Positions 43,813-52,588 of a DNA stretch of 60,744 nt are shown piece after piece. Position numbers and translations under genes: made by a program. Below the pieces are notes generated by a model, which saw only the letters and a list, made by a program, of their open reading frames with translations, was not told the DNA's origin and ran no database searches. The first letter of the stretch is position 1; each line of letters opens with the position of its first letter. This DNA is from an uncultured Verrucomicrobiota bacterium (GTDB taxonomy: Bacteria > Verrucomicrobiota > Verrucomicrobiia > Opitutales > Intestinicryptomonadaceae). The DNA lies in the NCBI GenBank assembly GCA_949298545.1, contig CASFWX010000048.1:1-60744 (forward strand), written 5' to 3'.

Positions 43813-44259
43813 TTCAGTTTTTATTTTTTCCTTTTTGGCCGAGTAAAGATTCAGGGGATTTTGCATAGGCGAGATTTTATACTTCTAAAGAACTTCTTTC
43901 CGTGGATTCTTGGCGGCTTTTTATTTAATCGAAAACCGAATTTTTGCGGAGTAATATGCGTCGGCCTTCGTGGGATCTATCTTCTCTCTATTGGTATGTG
44001 TTTGGAATATTGCCGGCAGATTCTTTTGAAAAAAGACAAAAAAATCGGAACTTTTATCAATTTGCACTGACAAAATATTCGTTGATTGTTCTTTTTATGA
44101 ATCGAAGATATGGTGATCCTAAGATGGAATGAGTATAAAAAAATCTTGCTATATTGGATAATACCAGGGAGGGGTCGCTTTATTAAACGGTTTGTATTAT
44201 TACTTGTTGAGTTGTGAATGGTTTAGTTCATAGTTGTATAGGTTAGTTATCACAGGCGG

Positions 44260-44300
44260 GTTGCGGTTTTCTTTTGCGAGGAAACCGCAACTTCGTTTTT
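44260..44300 (+). terminator. orphan intrinsic terminator-like hairpin
   Basis: A 10-bp perfect stem, GTTGCGGTTT (44260-44269) and AAACCGCAAC (44282-44291), is followed by TTCGTTTTT. It lies about 450 bases after the porin stop, so it may end a long trailer or a small RNA. Confidence 0.5.
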
Positions 44301-44417
44301 AATTGGTTTAATTAAAAATGTAAGCTGCGATACTTCGAGATATATCAATTTTTTGCATTTGCCTTTTAAAGTTAAAATTTCAGGCAACTGTCTGATAAAA
44401 AGCGTTAACTTGTATTT

Positions 44418-44561
44418 ATGGCATATCTGAAATTTCTGAGCGAAAAGGGGAGAATCCGCATCCGAATAGCGCTATGGACTTCAGATGCGGGCATTGCGCG
44501 GCGCGGTGGAATTTACAAAGGCGTTTCTTTAAAGACAGGCAAAAGATTTCTTCTGCAATAA
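44418..44561 (+). CDS. possible small basic protein (47 aa)
   Basis: The frame encodes a basic 47-residue peptide (start MAYLKFLSEKGRIRIRIALW, end GVSLKTGKRFLLQ). Its base composition is more GC-rich than the flanking region, which argues weakly for coding. No Shine-Dalgarno sequence or homologue is recognised. The same DNA can fold (CCGCATC with GATGCGG, 44456-44500), so it could instead be an RNA element. Confidence 0.25.
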   Translation: MAYLKFLSEKGRIRIRIALWTSDAGIARRGGIYKGVSLKTGKRFLLQ

Positions 44562-44574
44562 CTTTTCAAATAGC

Positions 44575-44602
44575 TTGACTCCGCTTGGAAGAGATACATA
44601 AA
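44575..44602 (+). promoter_or_regulatory. probable lysC promoter
   Basis: TTGACT (44575-44580), a 16-base spacer and CATAAA (44597-44602) lie about 60 bases before the lysC ATG. No lysine riboswitch features were recognised in the leader. Confidence 0.4.
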
Positions 44603-44663
44603 AGCAGGTTTAAAATTTTTAATTTGCGCGGCATTTTTTCCGCGCAAGCAAAAACTTACAAAA

Positions 44664-45875
44664 ATGCTCGTCGTTCAGAAATACGGTGGAACTTCAGTCG
44701 GAGATACCGACAGGATTATGAATGTCGCCAAGAGGATAAAAACTTTTGTCGACAGGGGCGACAAGGTCGTTGTTGTCGTATCCGCGCGCAGCGGCGTGAC
44801 AAACGCCCTAATAGAGCGCGCCAAAACTTTGAATTCCTCTCCCGATGAGCGCGAGATGGACATGTTGTTGTCGGTAGGTGAACAGGAGACGATAGCGCTT
44901 ACGGCAATGGCTCTTCATTCACTCGGAGTAAAGGCCGTGTCGCGCACCGGAGCGCAGGCGGGGATATTTACGGATTTTGCCCACACGCGCGCGCATATAA
45001 CCGAGATCACCGGCGGCGATATCCGCCAATGCCTTGACGACGGCAAAGTTGTAATAGTAGCCGGATTTCAAGGAGTAGACAGAGAGGGAAATGTGACAAC
45101 TCTCGGCCGCGGCGGTTCGGATCTATCGGCGATAGCATTGGCAGCGATTCTCAAGGCCGATATATGCCAGATTTATACCGATGTAAACGGCGTTTACACG
45201 GCCGATCCGCGCGTGGTGAAGAACGCGAAGAAAATACCGGAAATGTCGTACGAGGAGCTTCTGGAGATGGCGTCACTCGGGTCGAAAGTGATGCAGGCAC
45301 GCAGCGTGGAGTTTGCGCAGAAGTTCAATGTGGTATTTGAAGTGAGATCAAGCTTTAACAACGAACCAGGGACAATAGTGAAATCGGAAGCGCCTTCTTT
45401 GGAAGATGTCGTGATAAGCGGCGTCGCATTGGACAGGAATCAGACAAAAGTAACGCTCAGCGACATACCGGACAGGCCGGGGGTTGCAGCGGAAATATTC
45501 CGCGAGCTCGGTGAAGCCGGAATTGTGGTCGATATGATTGTTCAAAATGTCGGCCGCGGCGGCAGGGCGAACATGACTTTTACCGTATCGAAAGACGACG
45601 CTTCAAAAGCCGAAAAGGTCCTCAAAAAAACTTGCGCCGAGCTCAAAGGCGGAACGGTATCGTTGACGGGAGACATCGCAAAGGTTTCGGTGATAGGCAC
45701 TGGAATGCGCTCGCACAGCGGAGTCGCAGCCAAATTTTTCAAGGTTTTGGCGGACAACAACATCAATGTGCAGGTTATTACAACGAGCGAAATTAAGATA
45801 TCGGTGGGCATATCTCTCGAGGATGCGGAGGTCGCGGCAAACGTGCTCCATTCGGCATTTAATCTGGATAAATAA
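44664..45875 (+). CDS. lysC: aspartate kinase
   Basis: The 403-residue enzyme starts with the nucleotide-binding MLVVQKYGGTSVGDTDRIMNVAKRI. It contains GRGGSDLSAIALAAILKADICQIYTDVNGVYTADPR and a C-terminal pair of ACT domains (DIPDRPGVAAEIFRELGEAGIVVDMI and GTGMRSHSGVAAKFFKVLADNNINVQVITTSEIKISV). It phosphorylates aspartate at the head of the lysine, methionine and threonine pathways. The ACT domains imply allosteric feedback. No homoserine dehydrogenase is fused. A strong terminator sits between this gene and thrC. Confidence 0.97.
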   Translation: MLVVQKYGGTSVGDTDRIMNVAKRIKTFVDRGDKVVVVVSARSGVTNALIERAKTLNSSPDEREMDMLLSVGEQETIALTAMALHSLGVKAVSRTGAQAGIFTDFAHTRAHITEITGGDIRQCLDDGKVVIVAGFQGVDREGNVTTLGRGGSDLSAIALAAILKADICQIYTDVNGVYTADPRVVKNAKKIPEMSYEELLEMASLGSKVMQARSVEFAQKFNVVFEVRSSFNNEPGTIVKSEAPSLEDVVISGVALDRNQTKVTLSDIPDRPGVAAEIFRELGEAGIVVDMIVQNVGRGGRANMTFTVSKDDASKAEKVLKKTCAELKGGTVSLTGDIAKVSVIGTGMRSHSGVAAKFFKVLADNNINVQVITTSEIKISVGISLEDAEVAANVLHSAFNLDK

Positions 45876-45897
45876 GGTTTCTTTTTAGTTTCAAGAT

Positions 45898-45935
45898 AGT
45901 GTCGGGTGCGATTTTAATCTTGCCCGGCACTTTTT
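45898..45935 (+). terminator. intrinsic terminator/attenuator between lysC and thrC
   Basis: AGTGTCGGG (45898-45906) pairs with CCCGGCACT (45923-45931) in a 9-bp stem with one G-U pair, and the stem runs directly into TTTTT. It lies 22 bases after the lysC stop and 25 bases before the thrC ATG. Confidence 0.7.
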
Positions 45936-45960
45936 GTTCGGAATACTTAATCAGCATATT

Positions 45961-47322
45961 ATGAAATACGCCAGCACGCGCGGACAAAGTCCCGAATTGT
46001 CATTTTCCCAAGCGGTGTCCGAGGGGCTCGCCCCGGACGGAGGATTGTTTGTGCCCGAAAGCTTGCCGGATATCTCGCAAAGGCTCGCGTCTTGGGAGGG
46101 GCTCGATTATCCGAGCCTGTCGTTTGAATTCTTGAAATTGTTTGCCGATGACATACCGGAACGAGACTTGCGCAAGATAGTGTTCGATTCTTATAAGAGG
46201 TTTGACACTCCGGAGGTCGCGCCCCTGCGCAAGCTCGGCGGCGGACTTTATATTTTGGAGCTTTTCCACGGCCCGACTTTGGCATTTAAAGATTTTGCGC
46301 TTCAGCTGCTCGGAAATCTTTATGAGTATTTGTTGAAAGACAGCGGCAGGAAGATCAATGTTCTCGGAGCGACGAGCGGAGATACTGGAAGCGCAGCCAT
46401 AAACGGGCTTCTTGGCAAGCGGAACGTCAACATTTTCATGCTGTATCCCTACGGGCGCATATCCGCCCTTCAAGAGAGGCAGATGACTTGCACTGGGGCC
46501 GGCAATGTGTTCCCAATCGCCGTGGACGGCACTTTCGACGATGCCCAAGCGGTTGTCAAAGAGCTTTTTGCCGATGTAAATTTCAAGTCGAAATGGAATC
46601 TTTCGGCTGTGAATTCGATAAACATCGCGCGCGTTTTGGCGCAGTGCGTCTATTACATTTACGCCTTTTTGAAAATTCCCGAATCCGAGCGGGAAGATAT
46701 CGAGTTCGTCGTGCCGACTGGCAATTTTGGGAACGTACTTGCAGGCTGGCTTGCCGGAAAGTGCGGCTTGGGAGTAAAAAAGTTCCGCGTAGCCACAAAC
46801 CGCAACGATATTCTTTGCCGCCTCTTTAACAGCGGGCTTTACGAAGTTTCACAAGTTCGCCCGAGTTGCGCGCCCTCCATGGATATTCAGGTAGCTTCCA
46901 ATTTCGAACGGTTCATTTGGTATCTCGAAAATGGGAACGCTCAAAAAGTGCGATCAATAATGGCAGAGTTTAAGGCGAAGGGCAGATACTTTTTCGACAA
47001 CTTTAATGCGTGCGGATTTTCAGCCACCTCGATGGACGATTCCGAGATCGTGGAAACAATATCCGAAGTTTGGGGCAAATATAAAGTTGTCATAGATCCG
47101 CATACGGCCTGTGCATTCAAAAATTTGGATACTTCCGGGACAAAGATACTGCTTTCAACCGCGCATCCCGCGAAATTTCCGGAACTGATAAGGAAGACTT
47201 TAAACATAGACGCGAAATCTCCAATTCTTGAATCCTTAGCGGAGCGCGAAATCGTTCGCAAGAGAATGGGCGCCGACGCTTCAGCCGTCCGCTCATATAT
47301 AGAAGAAAACGGGATAAGATAA
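45961..47322 (+). CDS. thrC: threonine synthase
   Basis: A 453-residue PLP enzyme. It has MKYASTRGQSPELSFSQAVSEGLAPDGGLFVPE at the N-terminus, the PLP lysine in GPTLAFKDFALQLLG, and GATSGDTGSAAINGL plus VPTGNFGNVLAGW for phosphate binding. It converts O-phosphohomoserine to threonine. The ATG at 45961 is preferred since earlier starts fall in the leader. It is followed by cimA after 19 bases, so threonine and isoleucine precursor synthesis are transcribed together. Confidence 0.96.
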   Translation: MKYASTRGQSPELSFSQAVSEGLAPDGGLFVPESLPDISQRLASWEGLDYPSLSFEFLKLFADDIPERDLRKIVFDSYKRFDTPEVAPLRKLGGGLYILELFHGPTLAFKDFALQLLGNLYEYLLKDSGRKINVLGATSGDTGSAAINGLLGKRNVNIFMLYPYGRISALQERQMTCTGAGNVFPIAVDGTFDDAQAVVKELFADVNFKSKWNLSAVNSINIARVLAQCVYYIYAFLKIPESEREDIEFVVPTGNFGNVLAGWLAGKCGLGVKKFRVATNRNDILCRLFNSGLYEVSQVRPSCAPSMDIQVASNFERFIWYLENGNAQKVRSIMAEFKAKGRYFFDNFNACGFSATSMDDSEIVETISEVWGKYKVVIDPHTACAFKNLDTSGTKILLSTAHPAKFPELIRKTLNIDAKSPILESLAEREIVRKRMGADASAVRSYIEENGIR

Positions 47323-47341
47323 GGCACAATATAAAACAAAC

Positions 47342-48919
47342 ATGGAAAAGAAAAAGATTTTTATATACGACACCACTCTTCGCGACGGCACACAGTGCGA
47401 AGGCGTATCGTTTTCAGTGGCTGCGAAATTGAGGCTTGCCGAAAAAATGGATTCCTTCGGAGTGGATTTTATTGAAGGAGGCTGGCCGGGGTCAAATCCG
47501 CGCGACATGGCGTTTTTCGAGAAGGCGAGGGCTTTAAAGCTTCAGAACGCAAAAATATCGGCATTTGGTTCCACGCGCCGCGCAGGGATTAGCGCGGAGG
47601 AAGATTCCCAGCTTGCATTGCTTGTGGAGGCGGAGACGCCTTATGTGACGATATTCGGCAAAACCTGGCTTCTACACGTCACAGAAATTATCAGAACGAG
47701 CCCCGAAGAAAACCTAAAAATGATAGAGGAGAGCGTCGCATATCTCGTTTCCAAAGGGCGCAAGGTCATTTACGACGCCGAACATTTTTTTGACGGCTAC
47801 AAAGACAATCCCGATTACGCCCTTGAAACTCTGGAGGCCGCAAAGCGGGGCGGGGCGGAATTTGTCTGCCTATGCGACACGAACGGCGGGACAATGCCCG
47901 ACGAATTTGCTTCGATAGTCGGGATCGTGGTTGAGCGCATGGGTGATATTCCGGTAGGGGTTCACTGCCATAACGACTGCGGCTTGGGAGTGGCGCTGTC
48001 TTTATCCGGCGTAAAATCCGGAGCTTCGATGGTTCAGGGAACATTCAACGGGCTCGGCGAGCGCAGCGGAAACGCGAATCTAACAACCATAATACCAAAT
48101 TTGGTTCTCAAGTTCGGTCTTGAAGTCGAATGCGCAAAGAATCTAAAAAAGCTGCGCGACCTTTCGCTCTTTGTGGACGAGATGGCAAACCTCAGAAGCG
48201 ATACCCACCAGCCATACGTGGGTTCTTCCGCTTTCGCCCACAAAGGAGGAGTCCATGCCGACGCTGCCAATAAGGCGAAAAGGAGCTACGAACATATAGA
48301 TCCGGCGCTCGTCGGAAACAAGACTCGGGTTCTCGTAAGCGATATGTCGGGCAGGGCGTCGATAATGATGAAAGCGCGCGAACTGGGAGTGGACGTCAAT
48401 TCAAAAGACCCGTCTATTAAGAAATTTTTGGACGAGCTCAAGAGCCTTGAATTTCGAGGGTATGAATACGAGGCCGCCGACGCGTCGTTTTCCCTTCTCC
48501 TGTCCAAGTTTCTAAAGAAGGGGCACGACCATTTTGCCGTTCGCGGATACAGGGTGATTGTGGAGCGCGACGAAATGGCGCGCACGACAAAGTCCGAAGC
48601 CACGGTAAAACTTGAGATATCCGGTACAGTCGAACATACTGTCGCGGAGGCGCACGGGCCTGTCGCCGCACTCGATTTGGCTTTGCGCAAAGCGCTCGTC
48701 AAGCGCTTCCCGGAAGTAAAGGACATAGAGCTTGCCGACTTTAAAGTCAGGATTCTGGACAGCGAAGCCGGCGCGAACGCTGTCACTCGCGTGCAAGTGG
48801 AAACGAAAGATTCTTCGGGTGAAGTCTGGGGCACTGTCGGTGCTTCCGACAACATAATAGTGGCATCTTGGGAAGCGCTAAAGGACGCGGTAGAGTATAA
48901 GCTCGCCAAAGATATTTGA
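47342..48919 (+). CDS. cimA: (R)-citramalate synthase
   Basis: The 525-residue protein is a DRE-TIM metallolyase: IYDTTLRDGTQCEGVSFS, DFIEGGWPGSNPRD, VHCHNDCGLGVALSLSGVKSGASMVQGTFNGLGERSGNANL, and a C-terminal regulatory LeuA dimer domain. The EGGWPGSNPRD signature and overall length match CimA rather than isopropylmalate synthase. It makes citramalate from pyruvate and acetyl-CoA, giving 2-oxobutyrate for isoleucine without threonine. It sits right after thrC, so both routes to 2-oxobutyrate could operate in this organism. Confidence 0.92.
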   Translation: MEKKKIFIYDTTLRDGTQCEGVSFSVAAKLRLAEKMDSFGVDFIEGGWPGSNPRDMAFFEKARALKLQNAKISAFGSTRRAGISAEEDSQLALLVEAETPYVTIFGKTWLLHVTEIIRTSPEENLKMIEESVAYLVSKGRKVIYDAEHFFDGYKDNPDYALETLEAAKRGGAEFVCLCDTNGGTMPDEFASIVGIVVERMGDIPVGVHCHNDCGLGVALSLSGVKSGASMVQGTFNGLGERSGNANLTTIIPNLVLKFGLEVECAKNLKKLRDLSLFVDEMANLRSDTHQPYVGSSAFAHKGGVHADAANKAKRSYEHIDPALVGNKTRVLVSDMSGRASIMMKARELGVDVNSKDPSIKKFLDELKSLEFRGYEYEAADASFSLLLSKFLKKGHDHFAVRGYRVIVERDEMARTTKSEATVKLEISGTVEHTVAEAHGPVAALDLALRKALVKRFPEVKDIELADFKVRILDSEAGANAVTRVQVETKDSSGEVWGTVGASDNIIVASWEALKDAVEYKLAKDI

Positions 48920-48951
48920 CGCGCGCGCCGATATCTGTTTTTTTTAATCTG

Positions 48952-50823
48952 ATGAAAGCGGACGGGGAAATTCACAAACTTGTCGATATAAAGGGGTCGA
49001 TACGCAATCCCGTTTTGCGCTTTTTGTATTCTTTGATAGAAAAGCCATTTGAGAGTTTTCTCGGCTTGAAAGACCTCAATGCCGCTTACCTTAGGCTTCG
49101 CTCGAACGGCGATTTAGGAAACTTTTACGAAAGGGCTATAGACGCCGTCGGCATTGATTACTATGTCGACGAGGACGACCTTAAAAAAATCCCCGCCAAA
49201 GGCCCGCTGGTGATAGTTTCAAACCACCCTTTTGGGGGAATGGACGGGATAATACTCGGGGCAGTTCTGCTGAAGGTGCGTCCGGACGCTAAAGTAATTG
49301 TAAATTCGCTTTTGGCGCGCATGCCGGAGATAAAGCCCTATTGTATAGAAGTAAATCCCTTTGGCGGCAAAGAGGCTGCAGCGCAAAATGTGGCTGGATT
49401 AAAAGAGACTGTGCGGCTTCTTAAAAACGGCGGCTGTGTCGGTACGTTTCCGTCGGGCACGGTGTCGTACCTGCATAGGGACTTTTGCATATCTGATCCT
49501 GAATGGAATACAAACATAGCCGGTATCGCCAGGCGCACGGGCGCCGCGCTCATGCCGGTTTTTTTTGACGGGCGCAACTCCCATCTGTTTTACGCTCTCG
49601 GGGTTTTGCACCCGCGCTTGCGCACGCTTATGCTGGTTCGGGAGATGTTTAGGGGTGCGCGCAAATCTCCCGTGCGCCTCATAATAGGGTCGGTTATACC
49701 AAACAGGAAACTTTCGGATTTTAAGACCGATGCCGAGCTCACATCATGGATGCGTATTAATTCATACATACTCGGCGGGCGCAATAACAAAGGAGAGAGC
49801 CAGAATCCGCTTCAGATTCGGAATATCCAAAAGGGTATAGAAAAGATATTTCCGATGATGCACAAAAGAATGCAGGATATAATTTTGCCCATAGATCCCT
49901 TAAAGATGGAGAGAGAAATATTGGCTTTGCCGGAGTCCGCACTGCTGATAAAAGGCGAAAAATTTTCCGTTTATTGCGCTGAAAGCTGGCAAATAAAAAA
50001 CACGGTCTTGGAAATAGGGCGCCTGCGCGAAATAACTTTCCGCGAAGTCGGAGAAGGAACCGGAAAGAGCGTCGACAATGACGAGTTCGACCAGTATTAC
50101 CTGCATATGTTCATGTGGGATTGCGAAAACAAGCGCATTGCCGGTGCCTATCGCATAGGCAGGACAGACAAAATCATAAATTCACTTGGGATTCAGGGCT
50201 TATACGCGTCAACTCTCTTTAAGATACGTCCAGAGTTGATAGAGAAAATTTCGCCTGCCCTCGAGATGGGAAGATCATTTATTGCTCCTGATTACCAGAA
50301 GAAGCGTTCGACACTCGCGATTTTGTGGCGCGGTATAGGGGAATTTTTATATCGCAATCCCCATTACCGCACCCTTTATGGGCCGGTGAGCATCAGCACT
50401 GATTACAATGCAATTTCAAAGGATTTAATCGTTCAATTCTTGCGCGAGCGCAAGACATCGGAAGAATTATCCAAGTTTGTGAAGCCCAAAAAGCCTCCGA
50501 AAATACGCTTGAAGACCGCCGACAAAAAAGCGCTTCTTTCAAGCGCCCACGACATTGAGCACATATCCGCTCTCGTTTCGGAGATAGAATTCGACAACAA
50601 GGGAATTCCAACCCTGCTAAAGCATTATCTCAAGCTTGACGGCGAGCTGCTCGCTTTTAACGTAGACGACGATTTCGGCAACTGTATAGACGGCTTGATT
50701 ATGGTGGATATGCTCAAGGCTGATCCAAAGCTTTTGAAATCGTACATGGGAGAGCGGCAGACGGTGGAATATCGAAAAAAACACGGGCTTGAAACTCCGT
50801 CGCTTTCACTTTCCAATTCTTGA
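48952..50823 (+). CDS. olsF: bifunctional acyltransferase, OlsF-like (ornithine lipid synthesis)
   Basis: The 623-residue protein joins two acyltransferase halves. The N-terminal half (about 1-260) is a PlsC/OlsA-type O-acyltransferase with VSNHPFGGMDG and FPSGTVS. The C-terminal half (about 320-560) is a GNAT-type N-acyltransferase resembling OlsB (EIGRLREITFREVGEGTG, EMGRSFIAPDYQ, GPVSISTDYN). This order matches OlsF of Serratia and Flavobacterium, which makes ornithine lipids in two steps. The amino acid acylated here is unproven. It begins 32 bases after cimA and may be in the same transcript. Confidence 0.78.
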   Translation: MKADGEIHKLVDIKGSIRNPVLRFLYSLIEKPFESFLGLKDLNAAYLRLRSNGDLGNFYERAIDAVGIDYYVDEDDLKKIPAKGPLVIVSNHPFGGMDGIILGAVLLKVRPDAKVIVNSLLARMPEIKPYCIEVNPFGGKEAAAQNVAGLKETVRLLKNGGCVGTFPSGTVSYLHRDFCISDPEWNTNIAGIARRTGAALMPVFFDGRNSHLFYALGVLHPRLRTLMLVREMFRGARKSPVRLIIGSVIPNRKLSDFKTDAELTSWMRINSYILGGRNNKGESQNPLQIRNIQKGIEKIFPMMHKRMQDIILPIDPLKMEREILALPESALLIKGEKFSVYCAESWQIKNTVLEIGRLREITFREVGEGTGKSVDNDEFDQYYLHMFMWDCENKRIAGAYRIGRTDKIINSLGIQGLYASTLFKIRPELIEKISPALEMGRSFIAPDYQKKRSTLAILWRGIGEFLYRNPHYRTLYGPVSISTDYNAISKDLIVQFLRERKTSEELSKFVKPKKPPKIRLKTADKKALLSSAHDIEHISALVSEIEFDNKGIPTLLKHYLKLDGELLAFNVDDDFGNCIDGLIMVDMLKADPKLLKSYMGERQTVEYRKKHGLETPSLSLSNS

Positions 50824-51050
50824 TTGGCGGGCGTCCTGCCGCTAAAAAAAATCGCGCGCGCAAAGAATTCGCAGAAATGCGAAGTTTTTTATTTGGGCAA
50901 TTCTTTTTAGGTCCACTATTTGCAGGGAATGCCTTTCTTGCTCGGCTTTCTTATTTCATGCAGTTTGCCGCATTTGAAATGAATGATAAGACGGATTTGA
51001 AAAGCATGCTTAGCTGCTTGTAGGAGAACACCAGAAGCTTTGTTTTGATA

Positions 51051-52391
51051 TTAGTAAGGATAAACCTCGGGGCGTATTTTTCCCGTCAGTGGAGCGCTTT
51101 TAAATGTGCGGTCCCGAAAGTTTTTTATCCTGTGGAATGTTATGAAATTGGAGTTGTGCTGGTTGTCGGCGACTCCTTCTTCGTCAGGATAAGCCGTCCT
51201 TGAAACGAGCAGGAGGTCGTCTCCGTCTATCGCCATGGAGGGATACTGAAATCCTGTGTGGTCGATGTCGTCGCCGTGAAGTATTACAGTGTATACCTCC
51301 CAGTCGATTAGATTTTTTGAGCGCGACAAAGCCATCGTATTGCGGGTTCTTTCCGCTTTTATCGGGTGCGGGCAATTCCCGACTTTCCCCCTATCGCGTT
51401 CGAGAGTCCAATTCGATGCCGCATAGTAGGTTTGCGTTTTATCGTCGTATATAATGTAAAACTTTTTGCATGCGCCTGGCATTCGTATAAACATGTCCCG
51501 CTCGTCGAGGGTGGCTGTTTTCCCGTCGGCTGATACCTGGTAAAAGGCGGCGATTTCGTCCGTAATTCCATGGGTTCGGAGAATGTTAAAAATTTTTCCG
51601 TCCGAGCGCCGCATTACCATATTTCCTTCGAGCCAGCCTGTATGTGCGAGATTGGCCATGCCGTCGGGAATAATTACTTTCGACGACATCGTCCAGTTGC
51701 GGGCGTCGAGCAGGTCGGAATCTTCGGGGGCAGACATAACCACCGAGTACATGTGGCACCAGCCTTTGGGCTTTGGATGTCCGGGCATTTCGGCAGAAAC
51801 GTAGATTCTGCCGTTGGCGACGGCAATCGGATTGGCATTGGCTTGCATTTTGCCTTTGTAGATAACGCCAGTCTTTTCATCTTTGGGCACGCTCCAAGTC
51901 CTCCCGCCGTCGATAGACTTCTTTACGACAAATCCGTAATGGGGAACTCCCGCCCCGATAAGGTAGAGAGCACCTTTGTGGTAAAACAGCGGAACCCATT
52001 CCTGCCCGTCGGCGCGGCCGATTTGTTTCCATGTTTGCCCCTTGTCTTTAGACTCGTATATCAGAGTGCTTGAACCGTGCTTTTCCTGCCAATTCCTGCC
52101 GAAGAGGTCGTGCGATGCAATGTATGTTCCGTCGGGAAGAACGCATATTGACGGCGAACCGAGAAATATTCCGGAAGTTTTTGGAGAGTGTGCTATTACA
52201 GTTCCCGGAACTTTTGAAAAGTCGAATTCGCTGTTTTCTGGGCTGTTGGCTGCAACCCATGATACGTCCCGGTCATAATTTGAAAATTCATTTTCAGCGT
52301 ACGATGCGTTTATATAAAAAGCCAATATAAAACCCGCCATGGCGAGTCCCCTTGTTTTGATATTGGGAGAAAACGGATTTTTCAGTTCCAT
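51051..52391 (-). CDS. secreted BNR/Asp-box repeat protein (sialidase-superfamily fold)
   Basis: The 446-residue protein has a signal peptide (LAMAGFILAFYINASYA) and a six-bladed propeller pattern. It has FLGSPSICVLPDGTYIASHD and two clear Asp-boxes, SKDKGQTW and SIDGGRTW. It is annotated in many genomes as exo-alpha-sialidase or glycosyl hydrolase. The FRIP motif and catalytic arginine set of true sialidases are not apparent, so a glycan-binding or other hydrolase function is possible. It lies 197 bases from the PEP-CTERM gene on the same strand, with a hairpin between them. Confidence 0.7.
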   Translation of the reverse strand: MELKNPFSPNIKTRGLAMAGFILAFYINASYAENEFSNYDRDVSWVAANSPENSEFDFSKVPGTVIAHSPKTSGIFLGSPSICVLPDGTYIASHDLFGRNWQEKHGSSTLIYESKDKGQTWKQIGRADGQEWVPLFYHKGALYLIGAGVPHYGFVVKKSIDGGRTWSVPKDEKTGVIYKGKMQANANPIAVANGRIYVSAEMPGHPKPKGWCHMYSVVMSAPEDSDLLDARNWTMSSKVIIPDGMANLAHTGWLEGNMVMRRSDGKIFNILRTHGITDEIAAFYQVSADGKTATLDERDMFIRMPGACKKFYIIYDDKTQTYYAASNWTLERDRGKVGNCPHPIKAERTRNTMALSRSKNLIDWEVYTVILHGDDIDHTGFQYPSMAIDGDDLLLVSRTAYPDEEGVADNQHNSNFITFHRIKNFRDRTFKSAPLTGKIRPEVYPY

Positions 52392-52511
52392 ATATAGATT
52401 TTATATATTTTTGTTTCGTTAGTTGATTTATTTATTGATAGAGAAAAGTTAGAGCGAGCTATTTATTTCCGATGGGAATTAAAAATTCCGCGCCCGGAAG
52501 TAAAGCCCAAA

Positions 52512-52561
52512 CCCTGCCGGATCTCATTGCATTTTTCAATTTTTGCGGTATCCGAGCAGGG
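52512..52561 (-). terminator. long hairpin after the PEP-CTERM gene
   Basis: CCCTGCCGGAT (52512-52522) and ATCCGAGCAGGG (52550-52561) form an 11-bp stem with one bulged base, and GCA/TGC pairs close a T-rich inner loop. It lies just downstream of the PEP-CTERM stop codon on the minus strand. The T tract after it is weak. Confidence 0.45.
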
Positions 52562-52588
52562 CTTGTTCGCGGTTTTGGCGCTTAGTGA

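Larger units (their letters stand above)
43813..44663. other. long AT-rich intergenic region
   Basis: The 851 bases between the porin and lysC genes contain no large credible gene. They hold a strong hairpin at 44260-44291, a 47-codon frame at 44418-44561 and a likely lysC promoter at 44575-44602. Confidence 0.5.

Noticed and set aside
44300-44663. Possible lysine riboswitch before lysC
   Set aside because: None of the conserved lysine-riboswitch blocks could be recognised; the only structure is a 7-bp hairpin inside a small coding frame.
50824-50850. Hairpin GGCGGG-CGT-CCTGCC followed by an A run after the OlsF-like gene
   Set aside because: The T tract would precede the stem on the minus strand and is absent on the plus strand, so it does not fit an intrinsic terminator in either direction.
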